This document shows positions 1-7,569 of a stretch of DNA of 64,000 bases, in pieces. Made by a program: the position numbers and the translations under genes. A model generated the notes under the pieces. That model saw only the letters and a program-made list of their open reading frames with translations. It had not been told where the DNA came from and ran no database searches. Location of the stretch: positions 5,890,001-5,954,000 of the forward strand of contig NZ_CP017141.1 in NCBI RefSeq assembly GCF_001721645.1, given 5' to 3'. Position 1 is the stretch's first letter, and each line of letters opens with the position of its first letter. The stretch comes from Pedobacter steynii. Its GTDB lineage: Bacteria > Bacteroidota > Bacteroidia > Sphingobacteriales > Sphingobacteriaceae.

Positions 1-1
1 G

Positions 2-373
2 AACCTGGAGCATTTTATTGATGACTTACTAAGCAGCCACCTGCAGGAGAAGGAAAACAAAAAGTTCGATAATAAAATAAATAAGGCAATGATCAATGGT
101 ATCGTCTATGGTTTACCCAATGATTCATCGGTAAGTATTGTGGCTTTCAAAATACCGTTATCACAACTGCTCACGCTTCCTGTAGGTCCCGATTCAATTA
201 AGAATGCAATTATCAAGAATGTGTTACCGGATATAAAACCTGGTGAAATAATTCTGAATACCAATATCCCGGAACAGATTCTTAAAGATGCAGGATTAAA
301 AGAAGGGCAATACATGGTGCCGCAGAAAACTGTTGCTCCAAAGCAGACCCAGAAGAAAGGCAAATCGCTATAG
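2..373 (+). CDS. Accessory protein, C-terminal part (5' end outside window)
   Basis: The reading frame is open from base 2, so the gene begins before the window. I do not recognise a named family. The visible part is a clear paralogue of the next gene: both carry a helix-like segment with [FI]-x-D-L-[LF]-x-x-H-L-Q, then a stretch ending in LNTNI-x-[ED]-x-IL-K-x-AGLK-x-x-QY, and both finish in a basic tail (here QTQKKGKSL). The first ATG in the frame is at 89, but the similarity starts well upstream of it, so 89 is not the true start. It lies first in a run of + strand accessory genes leading into the mobilization genes. Role unknown; a conjugation accessory or recipient-side protein is an inference from position only. 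Confidence 0.7.
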   Translation, partial: NLEHFIDDLLSSHLQEKENKKFDNKINKAMINGIVYGLPNDSSVSIVAFKIPLSQLLTLPVGPDSIKNAIIKNVLPDIKPGEIILNTNIPEQILKDAGLKEGQYMVPQKTVAPKQTQKKGKSL

Positions 374-435
374 GCTTAGCGAACATATTTTAGACAAATC
401 CTCACTGGAAAAAGAGAAACCATAATTTTTTAAAC

Positions 436-1050
436 ATGGAAATTGAAATTAAAAGAATAAGTTTTAATCCCAGGATTGATGCACAATCATTTGCTGCAAA
501 CCTGGTAGTCGATGGCGTGAAGGCCGGAAATATTGTAAGCAATAGTGCAGGTACCCAATACTATCCGGTAAATGAAAATGGACAGGCCTTGATTGAAAAG
601 GCAGAGAAATTTTGCGAAAAACTTCCGGCCAAAACAATTACCGTGGATGGTAAGCCGCAGGAAGTAAAGCAAAACCTGCCGGCATTTATCGGTGATCTTT
701 TTGCAACACATCTTCAAACACTTGAAAAAATAAAATACGATAAAAAGGTAGATATCGCCATGAAACAGAACATCGTTATCGGTGAACCGCTAAAGTATAT
801 TCGTACCGTACCGACTAAGAGTCCAATCAGTCTTTTGGCACAAACTACAAAAGGACAAGAGTTTCTTTCTGAGATCATATCCCGCCAAGTGTTACCTGGT
901 TTGTCCGCTAATGAAAAGCTGCTCAACACCAATATATCGGAAGATATCCTGAAAGCAGCTGGATTAAAACAAGATCAATACGTCAGGCGAGCAGATATAC
1001 ATCAGGAGCTTCCGAAGCAACAAACAAAAAAACAAGGCAGAAAAATTTAG
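436..1050 (+). CDS. Accessory protein with basic C-terminal tail, paralogue of upstream gene
   Basis: This 204-residue soluble protein has no signal peptide or membrane segment and belongs to no family I can name. Its C-terminal two thirds match the partial gene just upstream (LPAFIGDLFATHLQ, LNTNISEDILKAAGLK), so the two are a tandem duplication. Residues 1-60 hold a beta-rich segment with a YYPVNENGQAL stretch. It ends QTKKQGRKI, a lysine/arginine tail closing in an aliphatic residue like those of its neighbours. The ATG at 436 follows an A/T-rich spacer 62 bases after the previous stop. The next gene starts 61 bases further on, in keeping with one transcription unit running toward mobA. 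Function unknown. Confidence 0.8.
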   Translation: MEIEIKRISFNPRIDAQSFAANLVVDGVKAGNIVSNSAGTQYYPVNENGQALIEKAEKFCEKLPAKTITVDGKPQEVKQNLPAFIGDLFATHLQTLEKIKYDKKVDIAMKQNIVIGEPLKYIRTVPTKSPISLLAQTTKGQEFLSEIISRQVLPGLSANEKLLNTNISEDILKAAGLKQDQYVRRADIHQELPKQQTKKQGRKI

Positions 1051-1111
1051 GATTTGTCTTTTCAAATTTAAGACAAAACGATAAACAAGAATTTTTTAAG
1101 AGCGGTAAAGA

Positions 1112-2728
1112 ATGGCAAGTGAAAGAGAAAAAGTAGCAAATCTGGTCGAATTCCTTTCTTCCATAGGGTTTCATGGAGAGCGGCTCGAGCAAGGGATCAA
1201 TAAGTTGATCGAATTAAATCCAGTTGGTTTTAGGCTCGACCATAAGGTTCAGTACGGAGAGGAGACCATGTTCTTTGAACTTCAATTTAAGAAGGACAGG
1301 CAGTTTAATGCCTATCGCCTCGAACAATACAATGCCAGGCATCGCAAGGCCATAAATATTGAATCCACAGTTATCAATGGCATCAATACGGATGTTTTAG
1401 AATTGCGGATGCAGGGCCTGGATTGGGAAACCTATTTTAAAGCTCCTGATACCATTGCCCCTGCCGCTTTAAGAAATATTGAAGATGCAAAGGAGATGCT
1501 GAGTAAATTATCTTCCAGTCAGAACTTCGACGGGATGAAGATTCGGGATGCACTAATGTTTAAATACTGGCCGGAGAGTGCCTTTGCAGGTTCCCTTTCC
1601 AATTATGATGATTTCCGGCAGCTTTATGAAGGAAAAAGAGACTTTCATGCGGGAGAGTCCGGTATTTGTAATTGTAACGATGCTTACATGCATGTGTCCG
1701 GGAAGTTCGAAGACCTACATGAAAAACTGCTGGAAATGAAGTTGGATGAATATGCAGGTGTCGATACCTATGATGAACTGACCCGCCTGCTTGCTGATAA
1801 TCCAGATAGCTTCGAGATCAAATGTGCCAACAATAACTCGGAGGCGTATGCGGAGTTTCTTATCCCTGTCACTAAAACAGATGGCTCGTATAGTATCGAC
1901 GAGTATACCGTCAGCCTGCAGGTTTATCCTGATATAGAGTATGGCATATATAATGGAGTGAACACCCTTGAATTGGAGAAAGCAATGCAGGCTGTTGACT
2001 GGTCCAAGGACGGTGAATTATTTGTACTTCATGAGGACCGGGAGCCAGAGTTTTATCCAGAGGTTGAGCAAATACAGCAAAAAATGTATCAGCTGGAACA
2101 GGACGAACAAGGAGAACCTATCTCCTATCTTCTGCAATTAAAATACTGGCAATACACCTCATGTCTCGAATCGTTCATTCAACCTGGAGCTGATCAACTG
2201 ATGGATTCCCTGCCGAAAATTGAACGCAGGTTTCCTTGTGAGCTGGATGCTGGTATTGCCTGGAACCTGCTTTGTGGCAGAGCCGTTCTGGATAAAAATG
2301 TGTACCCGTTTCTTCCAGAAGCTGTAGATTGGCTACGTTTAGACCGCCAGCAGTATACTGGTGAAAGAAACCTTGCCTTTACTGAGGTCGGGGGGCTTTC
2401 AGCTCAAGAACTTGGACAGCTGATAAGACAGATGCCAATCTTTGCTGACCGGTCCGTGCAGTATCGATTGGAGAGAGGCGACCTGGTGCCGGTTACCTTA
2501 AACAATCAAAACAAAATACTGCTCCAAGCCAATCCCGAACAGAAAACTATAGATGTATTTACCACAGAGAGAAGGCCAATCCCAGTGAATCTAAACTTCG
2601 ATCCGGACTGGAAACCAGTTCACATGCCCTCCGATGGATTACAAAACCAACAAGAGCAGTCAACCCGAAGGCAGATTAAACTTATCGCCGATGTGAAGGG
2701 TGTAAAAAGAAAAGGAAAGGGAATATGA
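1112..2728 (+). CDS. Large accessory protein (538 aa) with internal repeat and basic tail
   Basis: A cytoplasmic-looking, acidic protein with no signal peptide, not assignable to a named family from sequence alone. It contains an internal repeat: around residue 90 a segment reads NGINTDVLELRMQGLDW, and around residue 285 another reads NGVNTLELEKAMQAVDW; each is preceded by a beta-rich stretch. A third region (about 450-520) resembles the NQNKI-type beta domains common in Bacteroidetes conjugative-element proteins. The end is very basic (VKGVKRKGKGI). Large proteins of unknown role upstream of mobABC are usual in Bacteroidetes ICEs. Candidate roles such as antirestriction, recipient-side establishment or a transferred protein are inference only. 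Confidence 0.8.
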   Translation: MASEREKVANLVEFLSSIGFHGERLEQGINKLIELNPVGFRLDHKVQYGEETMFFELQFKKDRQFNAYRLEQYNARHRKAINIESTVINGINTDVLELRMQGLDWETYFKAPDTIAPAALRNIEDAKEMLSKLSSSQNFDGMKIRDALMFKYWPESAFAGSLSNYDDFRQLYEGKRDFHAGESGICNCNDAYMHVSGKFEDLHEKLLEMKLDEYAGVDTYDELTRLLADNPDSFEIKCANNNSEAYAEFLIPVTKTDGSYSIDEYTVSLQVYPDIEYGIYNGVNTLELEKAMQAVDWSKDGELFVLHEDREPEFYPEVEQIQQKMYQLEQDEQGEPISYLLQLKYWQYTSCLESFIQPGADQLMDSLPKIERRFPCELDAGIAWNLLCGRAVLDKNVYPFLPEAVDWLRLDRQQYTGERNLAFTEVGGLSAQELGQLIRQMPIFADRSVQYRLERGDLVPVTLNNQNKILLQANPEQKTIDVFTTERRPIPVNLNFDPDWKPVHMPSDGLQNQQEQSTRRQIKLIADVKGVKRKGKGI

Positions 2729-2832
2729 CCGAACATTTTAGAATAGTTCCTGCCTTTTAGGAGTACAAAAAAGGCAAAGAATATAGTCAACAACGGAAAA
2801 ATGAGTATAAAAATTATCTAAAAAATAGAGCA

Positions 2833-3252
2833 ATGGAAGATATCGGAAACGGATTTACGGCTTATACGCTTGAAGACCTGGGAATCTTGGTGACTGAGGC
2901 GGAAAGATTAAGATCCGGCGTAGGATTTGAGCATTATTTAAGAGATGAAGGTTATAAAAAGAAGTCGGAGTTTGTATACATACATAGCGAACCCGAACAA
3001 ATAATTGAGCTTACTCAGAACAAAAACCAGATTACCTACGCCAATAATTTGGATAGAAATGATAAAGGTAATTTTATAAATTTCCTGCAAAACCGGCACC
3101 TCGAAGTCGGTCGTATTATTCCTAATGAAAAGATCCACACTTTTCTCAGCGCGGTTCAGGTAGCCCTCCAATATGAACAAAAGGCTCACTCGATAAAAAT
3201 CTCTCCTGTAAAGCCTCCGATGAAAATAAAACGTAAAAGCAAAGGCCTTTAA
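2833..3252 (+). CDS. Small accessory protein with basic tail, last gene before candidate oriT
   Basis: 139 residues, soluble, unrecognised. The N-terminal half is predicted alpha-helical (TLEDLGILVTEAERLRSG), the middle is mixed and the C-terminus is PPMKIKRKSKGL, again a basic tail ending in leucine. The start at 2833 is the first ATG of the frame, 104 bases after the previous stop. The stop is followed within about 30 bases by the block of inverted repeats that precedes mobA. The opposite-strand ORF across this gene overlaps the repeats and lacks protein character, so the + strand call is preferred. Confidence 0.75.
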   Translation: MEDIGNGFTAYTLEDLGILVTEAERLRSGVGFEHYLRDEGYKKKSEFVYIHSEPEQIIELTQNKNQITYANNLDRNDKGNFINFLQNRHLEVGRIIPNEKIHTFLSAVQVALQYEQKAHSIKISPVKPPMKIKRKSKGL

Positions 3253-3279
3253 CAAGGCAAGTATCCATTTAAATAGGTA

Positions 3280-3363
3280 GAACACACTTCTGGGGTGTTC
3301 GGCAAGATGTAGGATTGTTGACAACAATCCGATCTTGCCCTGGCCGCCGTATGCGGTCCAGGG
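3280..3363. other. Nested inverted repeats upstream of mobA: candidate oriT
   Basis: Three perfect or near-perfect inverted repeats lie back to back. GAACAC (3280-3285) pairs with GTGTTC (3295-3300). GGCAAGAT (3301-3308) pairs with ATCTTGCC (3332-3339), enclosing GGATTGTTG (3312-3320) paired with CAACAATCC (3322-3330). CCCTGG (3338-3343) pairs with CCAGGG (3358-3363), with CCGC/GCGG inside. Such clustered repeats directly upstream of a relaxase operon are the normal setting of a transfer origin. The nick site cannot be placed from sequence alone. Alternatively the repeats could be RNA structures ending the upstream operon. Confidence 0.5.
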
Positions 3364-3367
3364 AAGC

Positions 3368-3393
3368 AAAAACCCTCCGGAGTCGGGTTTTTT
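3368..3393 (+). terminator. Intrinsic terminator before mobA
   Basis: AAAAACCC (3368-3375) pairs with GGGTTTTT (3385-3392) around a 9-base loop, and the descending arm runs straight into a T-tract. It would stop transcripts from the accessory genes before mobA, which starts 27 bases later and so probably has its own promoter or read-through. Confidence 0.6.
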
Positions 3394-3419
3394 ATGATTA
3401 AGCTTTAAAAGAGGAAGAG

Positions 3420-3818
3420 ATGAAAGAGAGAAAGAGCGGGAATTTAAAGTTTAAGGTATTTGCCAGAGTAAGTAAAGAACATTTTGATGAGCTTACTGCT
3501 TTGCTGGCAAAGTCCACCTGCAGGACCATGAGCGAATTGATAAGGGACATTCTCGAAAAGCGGGAAATCCGGGTACGGACTTTTGATCATTCTCTTGCTT
3601 CCGTAATGACAGAGCTTTCGCTGCTGCGCACAGAACTTCATGCCATTGGTATAAATATAAACCAGGTTACGCATCGTTTTCATCTTGAAGATAGCGCCGA
3701 AGGCAAGCTATTCCAGGCCCTGGAAATTGCAAAATTATACCAGCAGACCGACCAGAAGGTTGCCGACCTGTTCGTAATTATCTCCAATCTTTCTCAGCGA
3801 TGGTTGCCCGGATCGTAA
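3420..3818 (+). CDS. mobA: Mobilization accessory protein, ribbon-helix-helix type
   Basis: 132 residues. The N-terminal part (KFKVFARVSKEHFDELTALL, then MSELIRDILEKRE) has the strand-helix-helix pattern of ribbon-helix-helix DNA-binding proteins. The middle has the G-x-NINQVTH motif typical of MobC/MobA-type plasmid mobilization accessory proteins. Such proteins bind oriT and help the relaxase nick it. Its 3' end overlaps the relaxase start by 19 bases, so the two are almost certainly translated together. It sits directly after the inverted-repeat block that is the likely binding target. The name follows Bacteroidetes ICE usage (MobA accessory, MobB relaxase, MobC coupling protein). Confidence 0.85.
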   Translation: MKERKSGNLKFKVFARVSKEHFDELTALLAKSTCRTMSELIRDILEKREIRVRTFDHSLASVMTELSLLRTELHAIGININQVTHRFHLEDSAEGKLFQALEIAKLYQQTDQKVADLFVIISNLSQRWLPGS

Positions 3819-5077
3819 GCGGGAAAAGTATAAGGGGTGTTCTGAATTACAATGAAAACAAAGTTAAGAATTCAGAGGCTGCGCTGCTAATGGCCGCAGG
3901 CTTCCCGCGCGGTCCGGAAGAGCTTAGTTTCAAAAATAAGCTGGAAAGATTTGAAATGCTGATCCGGCAAAACAAGATGACGCTTACCAATGCAATGCAC
4001 ATCACCCTCAATTTTTCTCCGAAAGATGTGGTCGATGAACTGAAGCTTCAGGCCATTGCAATGGATTATATGGATCGGATCGGCTTTGGCAGCCAGCCTT
4101 ACCTGATATACCAGCATTTTGATGCAGCGCACCCGCATATCCATATCGCTACTGTAAATATTGCGGACGGTGGTCAGCGCATAGAAACCCATAACATAGG
4201 AAAGAACCAGAGTGAAAAGGCCCGTAAAGAAATTGAGGTTAGCTATGGTTTAATCAAGGCGGAAGACCAGGTAAAGGAGACCGCCTTTATGATGCAGGCT
4301 ATAAATCTGGAAAAGGTTATTTATGGAAAGGCTGAGACTAAAGCAGCCATATCTTCTATTGTCCGGGAGGTTACCGGAACTTATAAGTTCACTTCACTTC
4401 CCGAGCTTAACGCTGCTTTGCGCCAGTTCAATGTCCTGGCTTATCCTGGCGCACCGGGAACCAGAATGAACGAAAAGGGTGGGCTGGTTTATTGTCTCTT
4501 GGACGAAAAAGGCGAGGCAGCCGGTATACCGATCAAGGCCAGTTCCATATACTCCTCCCCGACTTTAAAGAACCTGGAGAAAAAATATCCTCAAAATAAA
4601 GAAGCCCGAAAGCCTTATGGCCAGCGGTTAAAGCATCTGCTTGACAAGGGTATCGATTCCGCAAAAAGCCGCGAAGAATTCGAAGCCAATCTCCGAACAC
4701 AGGGTATCCGTATCCTGCTTCGGGAAAACGAACAGGGCCAGGTCTACGGCCTCACTTTCATTGACAACGCCACAAGGTCTGTGTTCAATGGCAGTGATTT
4801 AGGAAAGGCATACAGTGCAAAGGCTTTCCTGGAACGGTTACCGAGACTGACCGGCGAGCGTCCTGCGGAATCTGCAGCGCAACAACTTCCCAATGCACCA
4901 TTTGATGCCGGACATAAAACAACCAAGACCAGCTTTGAACCCGCAGAAATAAAATATCCTGCCTCTGATCAGCCTGTCATCCTGACGCTGATCGACATAG
5001 CCCTATCTGATACCCACGAGGAAAATATGCCTGATCCTTTCCGAAGAAGAAAGAAAAAAAGAATACAAACTGAATAG
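3800..5077 (+). CDS. mobB: Relaxase (MobA/VirD2-type mobilization nuclease)
   Basis: 425 residues. The N-terminal relaxase domain shows MHITLNFSP (about 66-74) and the metal-binding histidine cluster HFDAAHPHIH (106-115), the three-histidine signature of PF03432-type relaxases. The catalytic tyrosine is most likely near the N-terminus; Y17 in VLNYNENK is a candidate. It would cut one strand at oriT, stay covalently attached and be led to the channel by MobC. The C-terminus is strongly basic (PFRRRKKKRIQTE), as expected of a type IV secretion substrate. It overlaps mobA by 19 bases and is followed 25 bases later by mobC. Full length and intact. Confidence 0.93.
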   Translation: MVARIVSGKSIRGVLNYNENKVKNSEAALLMAAGFPRGPEELSFKNKLERFEMLIRQNKMTLTNAMHITLNFSPKDVVDELKLQAIAMDYMDRIGFGSQPYLIYQHFDAAHPHIHIATVNIADGGQRIETHNIGKNQSEKARKEIEVSYGLIKAEDQVKETAFMMQAINLEKVIYGKAETKAAISSIVREVTGTYKFTSLPELNAALRQFNVLAYPGAPGTRMNEKGGLVYCLLDEKGEAAGIPIKASSIYSSPTLKNLEKKYPQNKEARKPYGQRLKHLLDKGIDSAKSREEFEANLRTQGIRILLRENEQGQVYGLTFIDNATRSVFNGSDLGKAYSAKAFLERLPRLTGERPAESAAQQLPNAPFDAGHKTTKTSFEPAEIKYPASDQPVILTLIDIALSDTHEENMPDPFRRRKKKRIQTE

Positions 5078-5102
5078 TTGATGAGCCCTAAAGCCGTGAA
5101 GA

Positions 5103-7091
5103 ATGAATACTGGAGAGAACGCAGAAGCTTTAAGAAAGATTGCCGATTTTATCAGGAAGAGCAGCATTTGCCTGTTATGCCTGCACTTTTATGTTTATTG
5201 CTATGCCGCATTTGAACAGTGGCAGCTCACCCACAGTATAGTCCGGCAGGTGTTGGAAAACATTGGCCGGACCGGGCTTTTTAAAGAGTTCTATATATCA
5301 AAGGCCGGGGCTTTGCTCCTGCTCATTGTTTCGCTGGTCGGCACTAAAGGCAGGAAAGATGAGAAGCTAAAGCTATCCACTGCTTTACGCCAGATCATCT
5401 CCGGTCTGATTATCTATGGCACCAGTTACCTGCTGCTCAGATTGGAAGCCTCGGTTGCTGTGCTTGGTGGCCTATACATAACGGTTACAGCAATCGGTTA
5501 CCTGCTGATCGTTAACGGAGGCACATTGTTAACCCGCCTGTTGAAGCAACGTTTGGATGAAGATATCTTTAACCAGCTGCAGGAGACTTTCCCCCAGGAA
5601 GAGAGACTGTTGGAAAATGAGTATTCCATTAACCTGCCTGCCCGCTATAACCTGAAAGGCAAAGTCCGTAAGTCCTGGATCAATTTTATAAACCCATTCA
5701 GGGCCTTGCTTGTCGCCGGAACACCAGGTGCCGGCAAAAGCTATTTCGTAATCCGCCATGTGATTACCCAGCATCTGAGCAAGGGTTTCAGCATGTTTAT
5801 TTACGACTTTAAGTTCCCGGACTTATCTGTTATTGCCTATAACTCCTTCCTAAAAAATAAGCATAAATATAAGGTTGAGCCGAAATTTTATGTAATCGAT
5901 TTCGACAACATTTATCACCGCTGCAATCCGCTTTATCCGGAAAGCATGACTGATATCACTGATGCAACGGAAAGCAGCAGGACGATCATGCTCGGCCTCA
6001 ATCGCGAGTGGATCAAAAAAACCGGGGATTTTTTTGTCGAAAGTCCAATTAATTTTCTCACCGGCATCATCTGGTACCTGCGAAAATATAAGAACGGGAA
6101 ATACTGTACGCTGCCGCACTGTATAGAGCTGATGCAGATGGAGTACGATAAACTGTTCCCCGTTTTGCGTACCGAGCCTGAGATTGAGGTGCTGATCAAT
6201 CCCTTTGTAACAGCATATGTAAATGGGGCGATGGAGCAACTCGAGGGACAGATTGCTTCAGCCAAAATTACGATGGCGCGGCTGGCCTCTCCCAAGCTGT
6301 ATTATGTGCTCTCAGGCAACGACTTTACCCTTGATATCAATAATCCCGCAGATCCCAAGATTGTTTGCGTAGGCAACAACCCGCAAAAAGCACAGGTGTA
6401 TGGTGCTGTGCTTTCGCTGTATGTTTCGAGGATGATCAAGCTGGTCAACCGGAAAGACCAGCTAAAATCGTCACTGATTTTCGATGAGTTTCCGACCATA
6501 TATATCGGCGGTGCTTCCGGCATAGAGGGTACGATCGCGACCGCCCGAGGGAATAGGGTTTGCACCTGCCTGGCGGTCCAGGATATATCGCAGTTGCGTA
6601 AAGATTATGGAAAAGAAAGTGCTGATGTGATCTTCAATATTGTCGGCAATATCATCAGTGGCCAGGTGCTCGGCGATACAGCAAAGACTTTAAGCGAACG
6701 CTTTGGTAAGATCATGCAGCAACGCCAGAGCCTTTCCATTAATGCAAGTGATACTTCTATAAGTAAATCAACGCAGCTTGAGTATGCGATACCGGCATCA
6801 AGAATTTCAACACTTTCTTCCGGAGAGTTCGTCGGCTCCGTAGCCGATAATCCGACAGAAAAAATAGAACTTAAAAATTTCCATTCGGAGATCATTAATG
6901 ATCATGATGCAATAGCAGCTGAGGAAGCAGCCTATGTGCCGATACCTAAAGTCCGAGAAACGACTGCGGCAGAAATTGAAGAGAATTATCTGCAAATTAA
7001 AGATGAAGTGGCTATGATCATCGAATCGGAAATGGAACGGATTTATGACACCCCCGAGTTAGCCCACCTCTTGATTGTAAGAAATGACTAA
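5103..7091 (+). CDS. mobC: Type IV coupling protein, VirD4/TraG family
   Basis: 662 residues. Several hydrophobic segments within residues 20-140 form an inner-membrane anchor, then a cytoplasmic ATPase domain carries Walker A GTPGAGKS (206-213) and an acidic Walker B-like SLIFDEFPTIY (about 458). The family couples the relaxase-DNA complex to the conjugation channel and powers transfer. It follows mobB by 25 bases in the same operon. The C-terminal 60 residues are acidic. In Bacteroidetes ICE naming this is MobC (TraG-family coupling protein), distinct from the VirB4-like TraG further right. Intact. It is the last transfer gene before the long cargo block. Confidence 0.93.
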   Translation: MNTGENAEALRKIADFIRKSSICLLCLHFYVYCYAAFEQWQLTHSIVRQVLENIGRTGLFKEFYISKAGALLLLIVSLVGTKGRKDEKLKLSTALRQIISGLIIYGTSYLLLRLEASVAVLGGLYITVTAIGYLLIVNGGTLLTRLLKQRLDEDIFNQLQETFPQEERLLENEYSINLPARYNLKGKVRKSWINFINPFRALLVAGTPGAGKSYFVIRHVITQHLSKGFSMFIYDFKFPDLSVIAYNSFLKNKHKYKVEPKFYVIDFDNIYHRCNPLYPESMTDITDATESSRTIMLGLNREWIKKTGDFFVESPINFLTGIIWYLRKYKNGKYCTLPHCIELMQMEYDKLFPVLRTEPEIEVLINPFVTAYVNGAMEQLEGQIASAKITMARLASPKLYYVLSGNDFTLDINNPADPKIVCVGNNPQKAQVYGAVLSLYVSRMIKLVNRKDQLKSSLIFDEFPTIYIGGASGIEGTIATARGNRVCTCLAVQDISQLRKDYGKESADVIFNIVGNIISGQVLGDTAKTLSERFGKIMQQRQSLSINASDTSISKSTQLEYAIPASRISTLSSGEFVGSVADNPTEKIELKNFHSEIINDHDAIAAEEAAYVPIPKVRETTAAEIEENYLQIKDEVAMIIESEMERIYDTPELAHLLIVRND

Positions 7092-7569
7092 AAGGCTTCA
7101 TCTCCATTATAAAGCAAAGTTAACACCTGAACTGACAGACATGGTAGCGATTACGATAGTAAGTAGGTGCTGATCCCCTCCTGTGTTTTTGAGCTGTCGG
7201 CACTCGCTCATTCTTTTATCCATTTCATGTGGCAACTCATGTTCCAGTTGGGCATTTCATGAGTGAAATTGGGTATCCTACGATCTTTTCCCTTTGTTTA
7301 TTTGCCAATGCACTGCACCCAGGAGTAATTTTACCCTAAGCAACGGCATAATCATCATCCCTCCTATTATTTAAATCCCGAACAGATTGCCGTCCTTACC
7401 TTAAATGTTTGTACCATGACGACGCTCTTTGTTCTATTCAATTTTTCCGGTCACGATAACCAGCAGATACTTACCCCTTCAACTGCGAGAGATCCACCAT
7501 GCTTACGGAATAATCGATCCTGGTCTTCAACAATGGAAACAAATAATCAAACCTTTATTTCAACAAAAA
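7092..7569. other. Intergenic region, mobC to cargo
   Basis: A 478-base stretch without a convincing gene. An overlapping frame open from 7416 is out of frame with the lipoprotein and has no protein character. The only structure I see is the bipartite TTCATG element at 7224-7261. The segment marks the left edge of the non-transfer cargo. Confidence 0.5.
7224..7261 (+). promoter_or_regulatory. Bipartite TTCATG element, copy 1
   Basis: TTCATGTGGCAACTC starts at 7224, and a second TTCATG starts at 7256, exactly 32 bases later. The same arrangement with the same spacing occurs at 49551-49588 upstream of rteC. Two half-sites three helical turns apart are consistent with a protein operator. That RteC or another ICE regulator binds it is inference. 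Confidence 0.4.

Noticed and set aside
2938..3369. 143-codon - strand frame across the gene at 2833 and the inverted repeats
   Set aside because: It runs through the candidate oriT stems and is antisense to a gene that shares the tail motif of its neighbours. Composition is not protein-like.
3280..3393. CRISPR array
   Set aside because: The repeats here are inverted, of different sequence and not separated by spacers. No direct repeat array of CRISPR type was seen anywhere in the window.
5529..6995. Several antisense frames over mobC
   Set aside because: They are shadows of the coupling-protein reading frame, with no motifs, signal peptides or own operon context.
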